Source of the DNA: a bacterium
Lineage (GTDB): Bacteria > SZUA-79 > Acidulodesulfobacterales > Acidulodesulfobacteraceae
DNA: 64,000 bases
Direction: 5' to 3'
Assembly: GCA_021789605.1 (NCBI GenBank)
Contig: JAJYJI010000002.1
Location: 1 to 64,000, forward strand
The position numbers were made by a program, and so were the translations under genes. A model generated the notes under the pieces. The model saw only the letters and a program-made list of their open reading frames with translations. It was not told the origin of the DNA and did no database searches. Positions 36,975 to 44,717 of the stretch are shown here, piece by piece. Positions within the stretch are counted from its first letter, which is position 1; each line of letters opens with the position of its first letter.

Positions 36975-38873
36975 TTATATATCCTCCTTCTTAATACTTA
37001 CGTTTCCGTTGTTTTCGGCGTCTGCGGCAATTACGGTCTGCCCTTTTGAAGTCGGCTTCTGCCCTTCTTCTATCGCGAGCACGACGTCCCTTTTTCTTAA
37101 AATGCCTTTATAGCCGCCATCTTTATCTATTACTATAAGTTCGTCGGTATTTTTTCTAAAAAAATTATGGACCGCAATATCTAAGGTATCGGTTATTCTA
37201 ATCTTAGGCACATTGGACGAATCCATCAAGTCTTTAGCCGTTCTATAATCGTCCGGCGAGGTCATAATCAAATTTTTTATTTTATCGTATTTAACGGCGC
37301 CGATGATTTTACCGGTTTTATCTATTACCGGATGCATAAAATAATTTGAATTAAAAAAGATTTTAACCATAGCGTATAAAGGCATATCGGGGTCTACGGG
37401 CTCGGCTGGAGCGGCACCGCCGGCTTTCATAACGTCGCCTGCCGAATATCTCTGAAGCGGTTGAATTAAATAATCTTTAAAATGAGCAGGGGATTCCATT
37501 CTGTTTTTCTTTTGGCTGCGGTATATGCTTTTTTTTCCGCTTACTATAAACGTTATTGCAGAAACAAGCATTAACGGCGGAAGAAGACCGTAGCTTCCCG
37601 TCATTTCGGAAACCATGAGAAGTGACGAAATAGGGGTTTTTGCGGCTCCTGCGAAAAAACCCCCCATGCCGATTAAAACAAACGGGGCTATATCGGAAGC
37701 ATATATTAAATGAGGTAATAAAATATGAAAAATGCCGCCTATTGCCCCTCCCAACGCTCCGCCTATAACTAAAGACGGTGCGTAAACTCCGGCGGAACCG
37801 CCCGAACTTATGGTAAAAGAGGTAGCGACTATCTTAAAAAATCCCAGAAGTATAAGGGTAATTATAGTCAGTTTGCCTAGCACCGCCAATTGCAGCCAGC
37901 CGTAACCCACGCCAGTAATTTCCGGAAAAAAATAGGCGATTGCGCCTACGAAAGCCGCGCCTAACATAGGCTTAAAATGCGGCTTTATTTTTATTTTTTT
38001 AAAAATATCATGAATAAAATAAAAAAACCTGACGTAAAAATTTCCCGCGAACGCCAAAAAAATGCCTAGTATCGCATAAAAAATCAGGATTATCGGCCTT
38101 GAAAACATAAAAACAGGGGTTCTGACAACCGGATTAAAACCTGCGTAAAAATATGCGTACACTGAATATCCGACGATGGAAGCAATAATTGCAAGCATTA
38201 ACGCGCCGCCCTCAAAATCCATTTCGGAATACAAAACTTCCACGCCGAACATTGCTCCCGCAAGCGGGGATTTAAATATAGCGCCTATGCCGGCGCCTAT
38301 GCCGGCGACAAGCATCGTCCGCCTGTCAGGTACCGGTAATCCTAAATACGTAGCCAAAACGGAACCGAATCCGGCGCCAATCTGGGCAACCGGACCTTCC
38401 CTTCCGCCCGAACCGCCCGAACCCAGCGTAACGGAAGAAGCAATCGTTTTTATTATCGGCACTCTTCCCCTTATATATCCGTCTTTATTGTGAAAAGCGT
38501 CTATCGCGGCATCGGTTCCGTGCCCCTCTGCCTCAGGCGCAAACGTATATACTAAAATACCGGATATAAGACCGCCCAGCATAATTACCAAAGGTATGGC
38601 CCAGCGGATAGGATGAGAGTCCGGAGGCGCGCCGGTCTGTCCCATAAGTTCCGGTCTGGGAGAATAATAATGCGCTAAACTTACCTGAAATATGAACCTG
38701 AAAAATCTGATTAACCCGTTAAAAACTATAGCTCCTACTCCGGCAAATATGCCTATTAAAACGCCGAAAAAAATCCATCTGGAAAAATAAAATATCGAAT
38801 TATCCTGAAATATTATTATTTTTCTTTTAAGATTGGTTCTTAATCTTATAAACGAATTTTTTATGGAAGGCAT
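36975..38873 (-). CDS. ClC-family chloride channel/transporter with C-terminal CBS pair
   Basis: A membrane domain of about 440 residues is followed by two cytoplasmic CBS motifs (from about residue 475). The anion filter motif GSGGSGGREGP (151-161) has the gating Glu 159, and GGSAGVYAPSLVIGG is the second filter loop. At the position of the inner proton glutamate of E. coli ClC the sequence has Val 213 (GVEVLYSE), as in true channels, so channel-like behaviour is inferred. It may help with acid or osmotic stress. It is upstream of and tightly linked to the dehydrogenase gene. Confidence 0.92.
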   Translation of the reverse strand: MPSIKNSFIRLRTNLKRKIIIFQDNSIFYFSRWIFFGVLIGIFAGVGAIVFNGLIRFFRFIFQVSLAHYYSPRPELMGQTGAPPDSHPIRWAIPLVIMLGGLISGILVYTFAPEAEGHGTDAAIDAFHNKDGYIRGRVPIIKTIASSVTLGSGGSGGREGPVAQIGAGFGSVLATYLGLPVPDRRTMLVAGIGAGIGAIFKSPLAGAMFGVEVLYSEMDFEGGALMLAIIASIVGYSVYAYFYAGFNPVVRTPVFMFSRPIILIFYAILGIFLAFAGNFYVRFFYFIHDIFKKIKIKPHFKPMLGAAFVGAIAYFFPEITGVGYGWLQLAVLGKLTIITLILLGFFKIVATSFTISSGGSAGVYAPSLVIGGALGGAIGGIFHILLPHLIYASDIAPFVLIGMGGFFAGAAKTPISSLLMVSEMTGSYGLLPPLMLVSAITFIVSGKKSIYRSQKKNRMESPAHFKDYLIQPLQRYSAGDVMKAGGAAPAEPVDPDMPLYAMVKIFFNSNYFMHPVIDKTGKIIGAVKYDKIKNLIMTSPDDYRTAKDLMDSSNVPKIRITDTLDIAVHNFFRKNTDELIVIDKDGGYKGILRKRDVVLAIEEGQKPTSKGQTVIAADAENNGNVSIKKEDI

Positions 38874-38951
38874 ATATTGCTTTTTCTTTTATTTTTCTTT
38901 TATTTTTAAATATCTTTAAAGCGCCTTATCATATTTTAACCGCCCGCCGTT

Positions 38952-40037
38952 TCAGCGGGTTATTTTGGTAAAATATCCGTCGTCGTTAAGTACTATTACG
39001 TCGCCCTTGTTATCTACGGCTATGCCTGCCGGTTTTTTAATATTGCCGGCAAACCCTATAAATTCGCCTTTTTCGTTAAATTCCGAAACCGTATCGTTAT
39101 TGAAATTCGCGACAAAAATATTGCCCGCATTATCTAAAGCCGCCCCGTAAGGATAATTTATGCCGGAAGTTATACTTTTAATAACCTTGCCTTCAGGCGT
39201 ATATTTAACTATGCTTCCGTTAACCCCTCCGTCGTTGATTACCCATATATTTCCTTTTTTGCCCGATACGACAAGGAATGGATAGCTTATGTCTTTATAC
39301 GAACTCCATAAAATTTTACCTGCTTCCGATAAACATACGATATTTCCTTTATCGTAATTAACCGCATAAATATTCCCGTTTTTTCCGGTAATAACAGAAT
39401 ACGGATTTTCTATGCCTGCCTTAAATTTCCTCAAAAATACGCCTTTAGGATTATATTCCGACAAATACCCGTCAAATCCGTTGCCGTAATTAGCGGCGAT
39501 AATATCTCCATTTTTGGTAAAGGCAATGGAATAAGGAAAATTAATACCTTTAGTTATTTTCGACAGAACTTTGCCATTCGGAGAAATTTTTGATATAAAA
39601 CCTTTTTTCCCTCCCTCGTTTGCAACCCATAAATTGCCTTTTTTTCCGGCAAAAATACTCCACGGTTTTACGACGCCATTATTATTGAAAATTTTAACGT
39701 TTTTTAAACCCTTCTTGCCGCTTTCATAGCCGCCCGCAGGCTTAACTTCGCGAAATATAAAAGTTTCAAGCCTCTTGCCGTAACTATTGAAAACGGCAAT
39801 TTCATAGCGATTTTTTTTGCCGCCGGCGATAAATATTAAGCCTTTGGAATTTACGGCTAGAGCCGCAGGATTTTTGATGGCCCTATATTTAAAAATTCGA
39901 TGCGGTTTAGTTTTTTGAACGGCTTGAACGGATTTAATAAGTGGATTATTTAAGGAAGTGTTTTCTTTTGCAAATGCGTTGGCGCATGAAACCGACAAGA
40001 ACAATACAGATAAAAATATGATTTTTTTTAAATTCAT
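38952..40037 (-). CDS. Secreted NHL-repeat (beta-propeller) protein
   Basis: A signal peptide is clear (MNLKKIIFLSVLFLSVSCANAFA). About six NHL-like blades follow, such as GNLWVANEGG, GDIIAANYG, GNIWVINDGG and GNIFVANFNNDTV, with a period near 40 residues. The true start is the ATG at 40037. The frame runs 20 codons further upstream, but there it reads through the antisense of tRNA-Glu, which is not protein coding. The leader to the tRNA 3' end is only 11 nt and has no ribosome binding site. A short GC-rich stem overlaps the stop codon. Function is unknown. Confidence 0.82.
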   Translation of the reverse strand: MNLKKIIFLSVLFLSVSCANAFAKENTSLNNPLIKSVQAVQKTKPHRIFKYRAIKNPAALAVNSKGLIFIAGGKKNRYEIAVFNSYGKRLETFIFREVKPAGGYESGKKGLKNVKIFNNNGVVKPWSIFAGKKGNLWVANEGGKKGFISKISPNGKVLSKITKGINFPYSIAFTKNGDIIAANYGNGFDGYLSEYNPKGVFLRKFKAGIENPYSVITGKNGNIYAVNYDKGNIVCLSEAGKILWSSYKDISYPFLVVSGKKGNIWVINDGGVNGSIVKYTPEGKVIKSITSGINYPYGAALDNAGNIFVANFNNDTVSEFNEKGEFIGFAGNIKKPAGIAVDNKGDVIVLNDDGYFTKITR

Positions 40038-40048
40038 AACTAAAAAAA

Positions 40049-40123
40049 TGGCAGCCCCAACGGGATTCGAACCCGTGTTACTGCCTTGAGAGGGCAACGT
40101 CCTAACCGCTAGACTATGGGGCC
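40049..40123 (-). tRNA. tRNA-Glu (anticodon CTC)
   Basis: On the minus strand the sequence folds as a complete cloverleaf. The acceptor arm GGCCCCA pairs with TGGGGCT, with one G-U at the first pair. The D-arm contains AGTCTAGCGGTTAGGAC, the anticodon loop is CTCTCAA with CTC at 34-36, and the T-loop has GGTTCGAATCC. The CCA end is encoded. A run of seven T follows, then the NHL gene ATG 11 nt after the CCA. Confidence 0.95.
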
Positions 40124-40139
40124 GTTTTAAAATATATTT

Positions 40140-40168
40140 ATTATACTATAAATCCGGTGAAATATGAA
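40140..40168 (-). promoter_or_regulatory. Predicted promoter of tRNA-Glu
   Basis: On the minus strand TTCATA and a perfect TATAAT are spaced 17 bp. The -10 box ends 16 bp before the tRNA 5' end, which suits a short precursor leader. The NHL gene likely shares this transcript. Confidence 0.55.
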
Positions 40169-40179
40169 ACGGTTAAAAA

Positions 40180-40404
40180 CTACTTTTTTATATAGCCTCT
40201 CGCATATATCAAAATCAAAATCAGGTTTAGCGCCGTAAGACCGGACAATCCGGAATGGATTCCTATGGCTACCCATATTATGGAAGCGAAAGTGTTTATG
40301 GCGAAACCGGACTTTTTGTGCGAACTTAACTGCCATACTCCCGTTAAAGTCAACCCAAAAGCAAGCCAGTCAGCTAAGCTCCAGAAACCCAGGTTTATCT
40401 GCAT
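40180..40404 (-). CDS. Small integral membrane protein, PnuC/SWEET-like fragment size
   Basis: About 74 residues with three hydrophobic segments (WSLADWLAFGLTLTGVW, FAINTFASIIWVAIGI, LTALNLILILIYARGY). Small bacterial proteins with this pattern resemble one repeat of PnuC or SemiSWEET transporters; this is inference. The ATG at 40404 has GGCGG 8 nt upstream. An in-frame TTG at 40419 would add five residues and overlap the lipoprotein gene by 11 bp. Confidence 0.6.
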   Translation of the reverse strand: MQINLGFWSLADWLAFGLTLTGVWQLSSHKKSGFAINTFASIIWVAIGIHSGLSGLTALNLILILIYARGYIKK

Positions 40405-40408
40405 AAAG

Positions 40409-40642
40409 TCAGCCGCCAATCGTTATAGGAACGGAATTATAATGCTTAATACCGACCGCTTTATTGAAGCCTGAGGCTTTTTTATTAGTTTTATTATAGC
40501 ATGTAATAAAACAGCCGCCGTTCATAATATGCTCGTTTTGCAAAGAGCTGTTTACGCCGGAACATCCCGACAACATAAGCCCCGAACCTAACCCTAGCAT
40601 GCCAGCTAACAGGACTGCCGCAAAGACCTTTTTAATTTTCAT
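40409..40642 (-). CDS. Small predicted lipoprotein
   Basis: A signal peptide with basic start (MKIKKVFAAVLLAGMLGLG) leads to the lipobox LSGC near residue 27. The mature part is only about 50 residues, polar, with two further Cys (GGCFITC). I do not recognise a family. The gene directly precedes the small membrane protein and follows rfbA by 19 bp in the same direction. Confidence 0.6.
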   Translation of the reverse strand: MKIKKVFAAVLLAGMLGLGSGLMLSGCSGVNSSLQNEHIMNGGCFITCYNKTNKKASGFNKAVGIKHYNSVPITIGG

Positions 40643-40661
40643 GTATTTTTAACCTTCAGAA

Positions 40662-41552
40662 TTATTTTTTATTCTCGTTGATTATTCTTAAGATGTACTT
40701 TCCGTAACCGCTTTTAGCATACTTATTATAAAGCTTTGTCAGCCCTTCTTCGGAAATATAGTTCATTTTATAAGCGATTTCCTCTATGCAGCCTATCTTA
40801 AGCCCCTGCCTTTTTTCCGTCATTTCGATAAATTTTGAAGCGTCTAACAGGCTTTCCGGCGTTCCGGTATCAAGCCACGCGTAGCCCCTGCCGAGCGTTA
40901 CCGAGTTAAGTCTGCCCCGCTTTAAATATATATTATTTACGTCGGTAATCTCAAGCTCTCCCCTTTCGGACGGCTTTAAACCCATTGCTATGTCTATTAC
41001 TTCGTTATCGTAAAAATAAACTCCCGTAACCGCATAATTAGATTTAGGTTCTTTAGGTTTTTCCTCTATGGACAAGACTTTTCCGCTTCCGTCGTTTTTA
41101 AATTCTATGACTCCGTATCTTTGAGGGTCTTCGACGTAATAAGTAAAAATTACCCCGCCGCCGTTTTGCTTTACGATATTCTTTGCATAGTCGAACTTTT
41201 CGGGAATGCCGTGTCCGTAAAAGATATTGTCGCCCAGAATTAAGCAGACGTTTTCTTTGCCTATAAAATCCTTTCCTATTATGAAAGCCTCTGCCAGACC
41301 GTTGGGAGCTGGCTGTTCCTTATACGTTATATTAATTCCTAAGTCGTTTCCGTTGCCGAATATAGCTTTAAATTTGTCTGAATCCGACGGCGCCGTTATT
41401 ATAAGGATATCTCTAATCCCTGCAAGCATCAGGCTCGACAGCGGATAATAAATCATTGGTTTGTCGTAAACCGGCAGAAGCTGTTTGCAGACGCTTAAAG
41501 TTATCGGATAAAGCCTTGTCCCGCTTCCTCCTGCAAGAATAATACCTTTCAT
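40662..41552 (-). CDS. rfbA: Glucose-1-phosphate thymidylyltransferase
   Basis: RmlA/RfbA makes dTDP-glucose, the first step of dTDP-rhamnose and related sugars for surface polysaccharide. The nucleotidyltransferase motif GGSGTRLYPIT and the segments KQLLPVYDKPMIYYPLS and GDNIFYGHG are diagnostic. The 296 residues are normal. The rmlB, rmlC and rmlD genes are absent from the window. It is divergent from the methyltransferase gene, with 84 bp between. Confidence 0.95.
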   Translation of the reverse strand: MKGIILAGGSGTRLYPITLSVCKQLLPVYDKPMIYYPLSSLMLAGIRDILIITAPSDSDKFKAIFGNGNDLGINITYKEQPAPNGLAEAFIIGKDFIGKENVCLILGDNIFYGHGIPEKFDYAKNIVKQNGGGVIFTYYVEDPQRYGVIEFKNDGSGKVLSIEEKPKEPKSNYAVTGVYFYDNEVIDIAMGLKPSERGELEITDVNNIYLKRGRLNSVTLGRGYAWLDTGTPESLLDASKFIEMTEKRQGLKIGCIEEIAYKMNYISEEGLTKLYNKYAKSGYGKYILRIINENKK

Positions 41553-41636
41553 ATTCCCTTAAAGTTTAATTATTTTTCCATTTAAAGCCTTATAAATAAT
41601 ATAATATAATAATTTAAAAAACAAGGGGGCGCGATT

Positions 41637-42992
41637 TTGCCTGAAACAGAAACAATACATATAGATTCCCTCGCGTACGGAGGCTGGGGCGTAGGAAGGA
41701 TTAATTCCAAGGTCGTGTTCGTCGGCTATGCGGTTCCGGAGGACGTCCTTAAAATAGAAATATCCGACGAACATAAAAGCTATGCTTTCGCCAGGATAGT
41801 CGAAATTACCGAGCCGTCCCCGAAAAGGATTCCGGCGGTCTGCCCGCATTTCGGCGTCTGCGGCGGATGCGGCTACCTGAATATGCCTTACGAAGAAGAA
41901 ATTTACTGGAAAACGGAAATATTTAAAAAAGAATTCAAGAAAATTTTTACTCCTAAAGGGGAAAACATTAATTCTTTCTCCGAAAAACAGGAAATAGATA
42001 TAAAAATATGCTCGTCCGGAGATAATTACCTGAATTACAGGCAGAAAATCGGACTAAAAATATACCCGCCTCATATAGGGTTCTATAAAAAACTAACCCA
42101 CCACGTAACAGATATTGAATATTGCTATCTCGCGAAAGAAAGCATTAACGGAATGTTAAGGGAAATTAGGAGCCTTTTATCTAAAAAACCTTGGAAAGAC
42201 GCCGTCCTTAATTCGCTGTCTTCGATAACTTTAACAGACGCCGGATTGAAAAACATAATTTTTGGCGTTAAAAATAATCCTCCCGAATTAAATAATTTTT
42301 CCAAGGAAGTTATGAAAATAAAAGCCGCCGATAATATTTTCTTTGAATTTCCCGATAAAAAAATAGTTACGGCGCAAAATACGGTCAAACGCGACAACAA
42401 TTATTTTACCGTTAATGATAAAAAATTTTCTTACGACCTTCCGACATTCATTCAGGTAAACAAAAAACAGAATGAAAACATTATTGCCGCGGTTACGGAA
42501 TATTTAAAAGACGTTACCGCTGAAAGAGGGCAAAATTTCCTTAACGCACTCGATTTATACTGCGGATACGGAAATATTACCCTTTTTTTAACGCGGTTTG
42601 CGGCAAATATTACAGGAGTCGAATCGAGCGGTTTTTCGGTAAAACTTGGAGAAAAAAATCTGGCTTTAAACGGTATTGATAATATTAAATTTATAAAATC
42701 GGACGTTGCGGAATTTGTAAGCGCGGCAAATATAACGCGGAACAAAAAAACTTACGACCTTATAGTCCTTGACCCGCCTAGAGCCGGCGTTAAAGGACTA
42801 GTGCCTAAAATAGCGGGGCTTTGCCCCGAGTACGTTATATATGTATCCTGCGATACGATGACGCTTCTGAGGGACTTAAAAATATTCGTGGAAACGGGAT
42901 ATATAGTCGAAAAAATAAATCTCGTCGATATGTTTCCGAGGACTTTTCATCTTGAGCATATAGCGTTTTTAAAGAAGTCTCCAAATAAATAA
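41637..42992 (+). CDS. rlmD: 23S rRNA (uracil-5-)-methyltransferase, RlmD/RumA family
   Basis: This TrmA/RumA-type enzyme makes 5-methyluridine in RNA with SAM. A TRAM-like N-terminal domain precedes the iron-sulfur cysteines CPHFGVCGGCGYL. The SAM motif is LDLYCGYGNITLFL, and the catalytic Cys lies in YVSCDTMTL near the end. The 451 residues fit. The start is TTG at 41637 behind a GGGGG ribosome binding site. RlmD and RlmC cannot be separated confidently. A bidirectional terminator follows. Confidence 0.88.
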   Translation: MPETETIHIDSLAYGGWGVGRINSKVVFVGYAVPEDVLKIEISDEHKSYAFARIVEITEPSPKRIPAVCPHFGVCGGCGYLNMPYEEEIYWKTEIFKKEFKKIFTPKGENINSFSEKQEIDIKICSSGDNYLNYRQKIGLKIYPPHIGFYKKLTHHVTDIEYCYLAKESINGMLREIRSLLSKKPWKDAVLNSLSSITLTDAGLKNIIFGVKNNPPELNNFSKEVMKIKAADNIFFEFPDKKIVTAQNTVKRDNNYFTVNDKKFSYDLPTFIQVNKKQNENIIAAVTEYLKDVTAERGQNFLNALDLYCGYGNITLFLTRFAANITGVESSGFSVKLGEKNLALNGIDNIKFIKSDVAEFVSAANITRNKKTYDLIVLDPPRAGVKGLVPKIAGLCPEYVIYVSCDTMTLLRDLKIFVETGYIVEKINLVDMFPRTFHLEHIAFLKKSPNK

Positions 42993-43024
42993 AACTCATG
43001 CTCAGTTCGGGCTTGATTTTATTT
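42992..43024. terminator. Bidirectional rho-independent terminator between rlmD and rpmB
   Basis: A hairpin has arms TCATGCTC and GGGCTTGA with a 5-base loop and one mismatch. It is flanked by AAAA on the left and TTTTATTT on the right, so both converging transcripts would end with a U-run. It lies between the stop codons of rlmD (+) and rpmB (-). Confidence 0.6.
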
Positions 43025-43057
43025 AACGGTATAAAAACGCGCGGAAAGATTATTGGT

Positions 43058-43255
43058 TTATCTAACGGCTTTAACGACTTTGCCGGCTTTAAGGCATTTT
43101 GAACAGACTTTTATCCTTTTGTTTCCTCCTGAAGGAACAACCGCTTTAACGGTATGCAAATTTGGAAGCGAAACTTTTTTTGTTTTGTTATTAGCATGAG
43201 ATACGTTATTGCCGTACTGTATGCCTTTTCCGCAAATACTGCAAACTCTGGACAT
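43058..43255 (-). CDS. rpmB: 50S ribosomal protein L28
   Basis: L28 is a small protein of the large ribosomal subunit. The 65 residues begin [11 protein letters not shown] and end in a second CSKC pair, giving the four-cysteine zinc-binding form. A GAGGGG ribosome binding site and a near-perfect promoter (43335-43363) precede it. It is a single-gene unit. Confidence 0.96.
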   Translation of the reverse strand: MSRVCSICGKGIQYGNNVSHANNKTKKVSLPNLHTVKAVVPSGGNKRIKVCSKCLKAGKVVKAVR

Positions 43256-43334
43256 TTAAATTTTCCCCTCTTAATGGACTTGCAAATCTGATTATTATTA
43301 TATAAAAATAAGCGTAATTCTTATTAACTTAAAG

Positions 43335-43363
43335 ATTATATTATTTAATACTTATTTTGTCAA
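43335..43363 (-). promoter_or_regulatory. Consensus sigma70 promoter of rpmB
   Basis: TTGACA and TATAAT match the consensus perfectly, with the ideal 17-bp spacer, about 80 bp before the L28 start. This fits a strong housekeeping promoter. Confidence 0.85.
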
Positions 43364-43482
43364 CCACCCATTGTCGCCCAAAATTACCGAATGTACTTTT
43401 AATTTATGAATCTGCCTACGCTACGGGATTTATCCGGTTTCTGGAAATATTATAACATTATAAGTGAAATTAAAGTTTATTT

Positions 43483-44589
43483 CTAAATATTTAAGATGTA
43501 ATGTGTGTTCCTGCCTGAACCTTTTTTTATAAGCATATTTTTTTCAAGCAAATACGAAATATCTCTATTGGCTGAATCCTGCGAAGATTTTGAGATTTTA
43601 GCCCATTTAGAAGAAGTAAGGTTGCCTTCGAATCCGTCAAGAAATCTGTTCAACACTTTTTTCTGCCTGTCGTTTAAAATTACTTCTGAATATTTCTGCC
43701 AAAAATGAGCCTTATCAAGCACGGTGGAAAGAGTTTCTTCCGCATTTTCTATCGCCTTGCGTAAACATTTTAAAAACCAGACAAGCCAGCCGGTTATATC
43801 CACGTCTTTTTTTTGCGTTTTTTCCAAAATATCGTAATAAGCATTTCTTTCTTTCATTATTTGAGCCGACATACTGTAAAATCTTTGAGACGTCCTTTCG
43901 GATTCAGCTAAAAGCATATCGGTAATAGCCCTGGCAATGCGGCCGTTACCGTCGTCAAAAGGATGAATAGTCACGAACCATAAATGAGCAATTCCTGCGG
44001 ATAAAACGTCGTGATTATCTTTCCTGTTAATCCAGTCTAAAAAACGCGTTAACTCTATATCTAAAACAGAAGCGTCCGGAGCTTGATAATGTATTTTCTT
44101 TTTTCCGACGGGACCTGAAACCACCTGCATTGAACCATTTTTATCATCCCTGAAACGACCTACTTCAATTTTATACATGCCGCTATAGCCGGTAGGAAAT
44201 AAAGACGCATGCCATCCAAAGAGCCTGTCTTTCGTTAAAGGTCTGTCGTAATGTTGAGTTGCGTCGAGCATCATTTCTACTATGCCCTCTACATCACGGT
44301 CGATATTAATTAATCCTTTCGTATATATACCTCCCGCATTAATACCAAGACGACGTGCGACGGAGGAACGCACCTGCTCTTTATTTAGAATTTCCCCTTC
44401 TACTTCGCTTGATTTTAAAATATCTTGTGTTAAAACATCGAGGACAGCTTCTTCTTTAAGGTTAAAGCCAAGGCTTTCCATTTTCCCGAGTAATAAACCT
44501 TGTAAAAACTTAACTTCCAAAAGAGGCTTTAAGACCTTTTCTCGATTCCATGTAAATTTAGGCCAGTTTGACCGCAGGTAGATGTACAT
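43483..44589 (-). CDS. Fic-domain AMPylase-type protein with winged-helix C-terminus
   Basis: Fic enzymes transfer AMP (or other nucleotides) to proteins. The core motif HPFDDGNGRIAR is at residues 209-220, with catalytic His 209. An N-terminal inhibitory motif SSEVEG at 60-65 with Glu 64 marks class II, self-inhibited by its own N-terminal helix. The last 60 or so residues look like a winged helix (SSKWAKISKSSQDSANRDI), suggesting DNA binding and autoregulation. The ribosome binding site GGAG is 7 nt before the ATG. The promoter carries a large palindrome (44591-44619). Confidence 0.9.
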   Translation of the reverse strand: MYIYLRSNWPKFTWNREKVLKPLLEVKFLQGLLLGKMESLGFNLKEEAVLDVLTQDILKSSEVEGEILNKEQVRSSVARRLGINAGGIYTKGLINIDRDVEGIVEMMLDATQHYDRPLTKDRLFGWHASLFPTGYSGMYKIEVGRFRDDKNGSMQVVSGPVGKKKIHYQAPDASVLDIELTRFLDWINRKDNHDVLSAGIAHLWFVTIHPFDDGNGRIARAITDMLLAESERTSQRFYSMSAQIMKERNAYYDILEKTQKKDVDITGWLVWFLKCLRKAIENAEETLSTVLDKAHFWQKYSEVILNDRQKKVLNRFLDGFEGNLTSSKWAKISKSSQDSANRDISYLLEKNMLIKKGSGRNTHYILNI

Positions 44590-44590
44590 A

Positions 44591-44619
44591 ATAATCTCCG
44601 CACTTTATGCGTAGATTAT
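44591..44619. promoter_or_regulatory. Palindromic operator candidate over the Fic gene start
   Basis: Two 12-bp arms, ATAATCTCCGCA and TGCGTAGATTAT, match as an inverted repeat at 11 of 12 positions around a 5-bp spacer. The palindrome covers most of the -10 box, the start site and the ribosome binding site of the Fic gene. A bound repressor would block transcription; the Fic protein itself is a candidate because of its winged-helix end. Confidence 0.6.
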
Positions 44620-44643
44620 AGCTCTTTTTCTCCGCAAAGTCAA
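44615..44643 (-). promoter_or_regulatory. Predicted sigma70 promoter of the Fic gene
   Basis: TTGACT and a perfect TATAAT with a 17-bp spacer lie 26 bp before the ATG. The leader would be about 20 nt. The -10 box overlaps the palindrome at 44591-44619. Confidence 0.75.
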
Positions 44644-44717
44644 ATTCAAAAATTTATTATGTTTTAATTGTGTAATAGGAAATATTTAAACCTTGGGGAT
44701 TCAGGCATTTAACTCCA

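Noticed and set aside
40038-40097. N-terminal 20-codon extension of the NHL frame
   Set aside because: These codons lie within the tRNA-Glu gene, and the signal peptide starts at the later ATG at 40037.
40127-40336. 69-codon frame overlapping the small membrane protein
   Set aside because: It runs in another frame of the same strand, is rich in His/Phe/Arg without family pattern, and conflicts with the three-helix protein that has a ribosome binding site.
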